DNA of 64,000 nt, taken from positions 2,959,001 through 3,023,000 of the forward strand of contig WPIO01000038.1 in assembly GCA_009760855.2 (NCBI GenBank), read 5' to 3'. Positions 63,468 through 64,000 of the stretch are shown here, piece after piece; the first letter of the stretch is position 1; every line of letters starts with the position of its first letter. A program made the position numbers and the translations under genes. Below the pieces are notes generated by a model, which saw only the letters and a list, made by a program, of their open reading frames with translations, did no database searches and was not told the DNA's origin. The DNA is from Cristatella mucedo. Lineage: Eukaryota > Bryozoa > Phylactolaemata > Cristatellidae.

Positions 63468-64000
63468 ATAATAATAATAATAATGTACTTGATAAAGCGC
63501 CCTTAGAGAACTTAATCTCTTTCTAGGCGCTTTACATTTGCGGCAAAGGGAAATGCAATTGAATGGTAAGTAAAATCATGTTTGAAAAACAAACAGAATG
63601 AATAACATGGTTAGGGGTGACATGCACAGGGTCAGCATGCAAATGTGGCTAGTGGCAGCATGCACAGTGTCAGCACGCATAAGCACATCAAAGACGAATC
63701 ACAGGGACCCACTAAATGCTTTCCTAAATAGGTGTGTTTTTAAGTTCTTTTTCAATCTGGTCAAGTCAGGGGATGTTCTGAGGCAAGTCGGGAGTGAGTT
63801 CCAGGCTTTGGGAACATACGAACTAAATGCACGGTCTCCAAAGGATTTAAGGTTTGTACGAGGTATTTCTAGACTGTTGGATTCCGAAAAGCGGGTGGTA
63901 CGATGCTTGGCCTGATGGGAGAGTATGTCGGAGGGATAGGCTGGAGCCATAGAATGAAGGGACCTAAAAGTGAGCGACAAAACCTTGAAGTCAATCCGTT
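63468..64000 (-). mobile_element. LINE-B 3' end, continuing past the window
   Basis: AAT microsatellite at 63,468-63,485, hairpin, UTR and coding end (RKAFSGSL back to SLTFRSLHSMAPAYPSDI), about 93% like the 57.5-kb copy. The element runs off the right edge, so its 5' extent is unknown. Confidence 0.9.

Overview
The window is eukaryotic, almost certainly metazoan, and looks like an invertebrate genome. The evidence is one multi-exon gene with GT-AG introns, several endonuclease-type non-LTR retrotransposons (LINEs), two tRNA-derived SINE families, long TA, GA and CT microsatellites, and AATAAA poly(A) signals. No operons or bacterial genes are present. I cannot place the lineage more precisely from sequence alone.

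Left part (1-14,330 and 22,945-28,557): a degenerate tandem array of about six related units, several kilobases each, collinear but with deletions and insertions. Each unit carries a copy of one small intronless gene, called ZR here. It encodes a 181-residue protein with a CxxC-x15-CxxC zinc-ribbon-like C-terminal half and a poly(A) signal about 100 bases after the stop. Two copies are intact (12,973-13,518 and 27,540-28,085). The others carry stops, frameshifts or truncations. Units 3+4 and units 5+6 are near-identical segmental duplicates that share a deletion junction. A LINE-A copy later entered unit 5. I recognise no family for ZR.

Between the two blocks (16,646-22,940, minus strand) lies the one confidently named host gene, NSRP1 (nuclear speckle splicing regulatory protein 1). 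Seven exons join in one continuous frame of 537 codons. The first ~55-60 residues expected for the family were not found. The most upstream exon abuts array unit 5, whose antisense strand supplies the polypyrimidine tract of the 3' splice site.

Right part (28.6-64 kb): mostly retrotransposon sequence. LINE-B (an L2/CR1-like element with endonuclease, reverse transcriptase and an ATT-repeat 3' end) has one nearly complete copy at 57,481-60,850, one interrupted copy at 30,000-32,875, and many 3' ends. LINE-A occurs as 5'-truncated pieces. A LINE-A/LINE-B chimera lies at 50,345-51,800. SINE-1 has a tRNA head and an ATTT tail. SINE-2 has a tRNA head and a 3' hairpin nearly identical to that of LINE-B, so LINE-B probably mobilises it. 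A 2-2.3 kb segment is tandemly duplicated at 40,900-45,480; it contains a small reading frame whose differences fall mostly at third codon positions. About 250-base tandem repeats lie at 46.2-47.4 kb, and a pogo/Tigger-like transposase relic at 49.7-50.0 kb. Candidate exons or small genes at 28.7, 35.7, 39.9 and 47.6 kb are weakly supported.

Large stretches (32.9-33.8, 37.1-39.0, 39.2-40.9, 56.3-57.5 and 60.9-61.8 kb) hold nothing I can identify.
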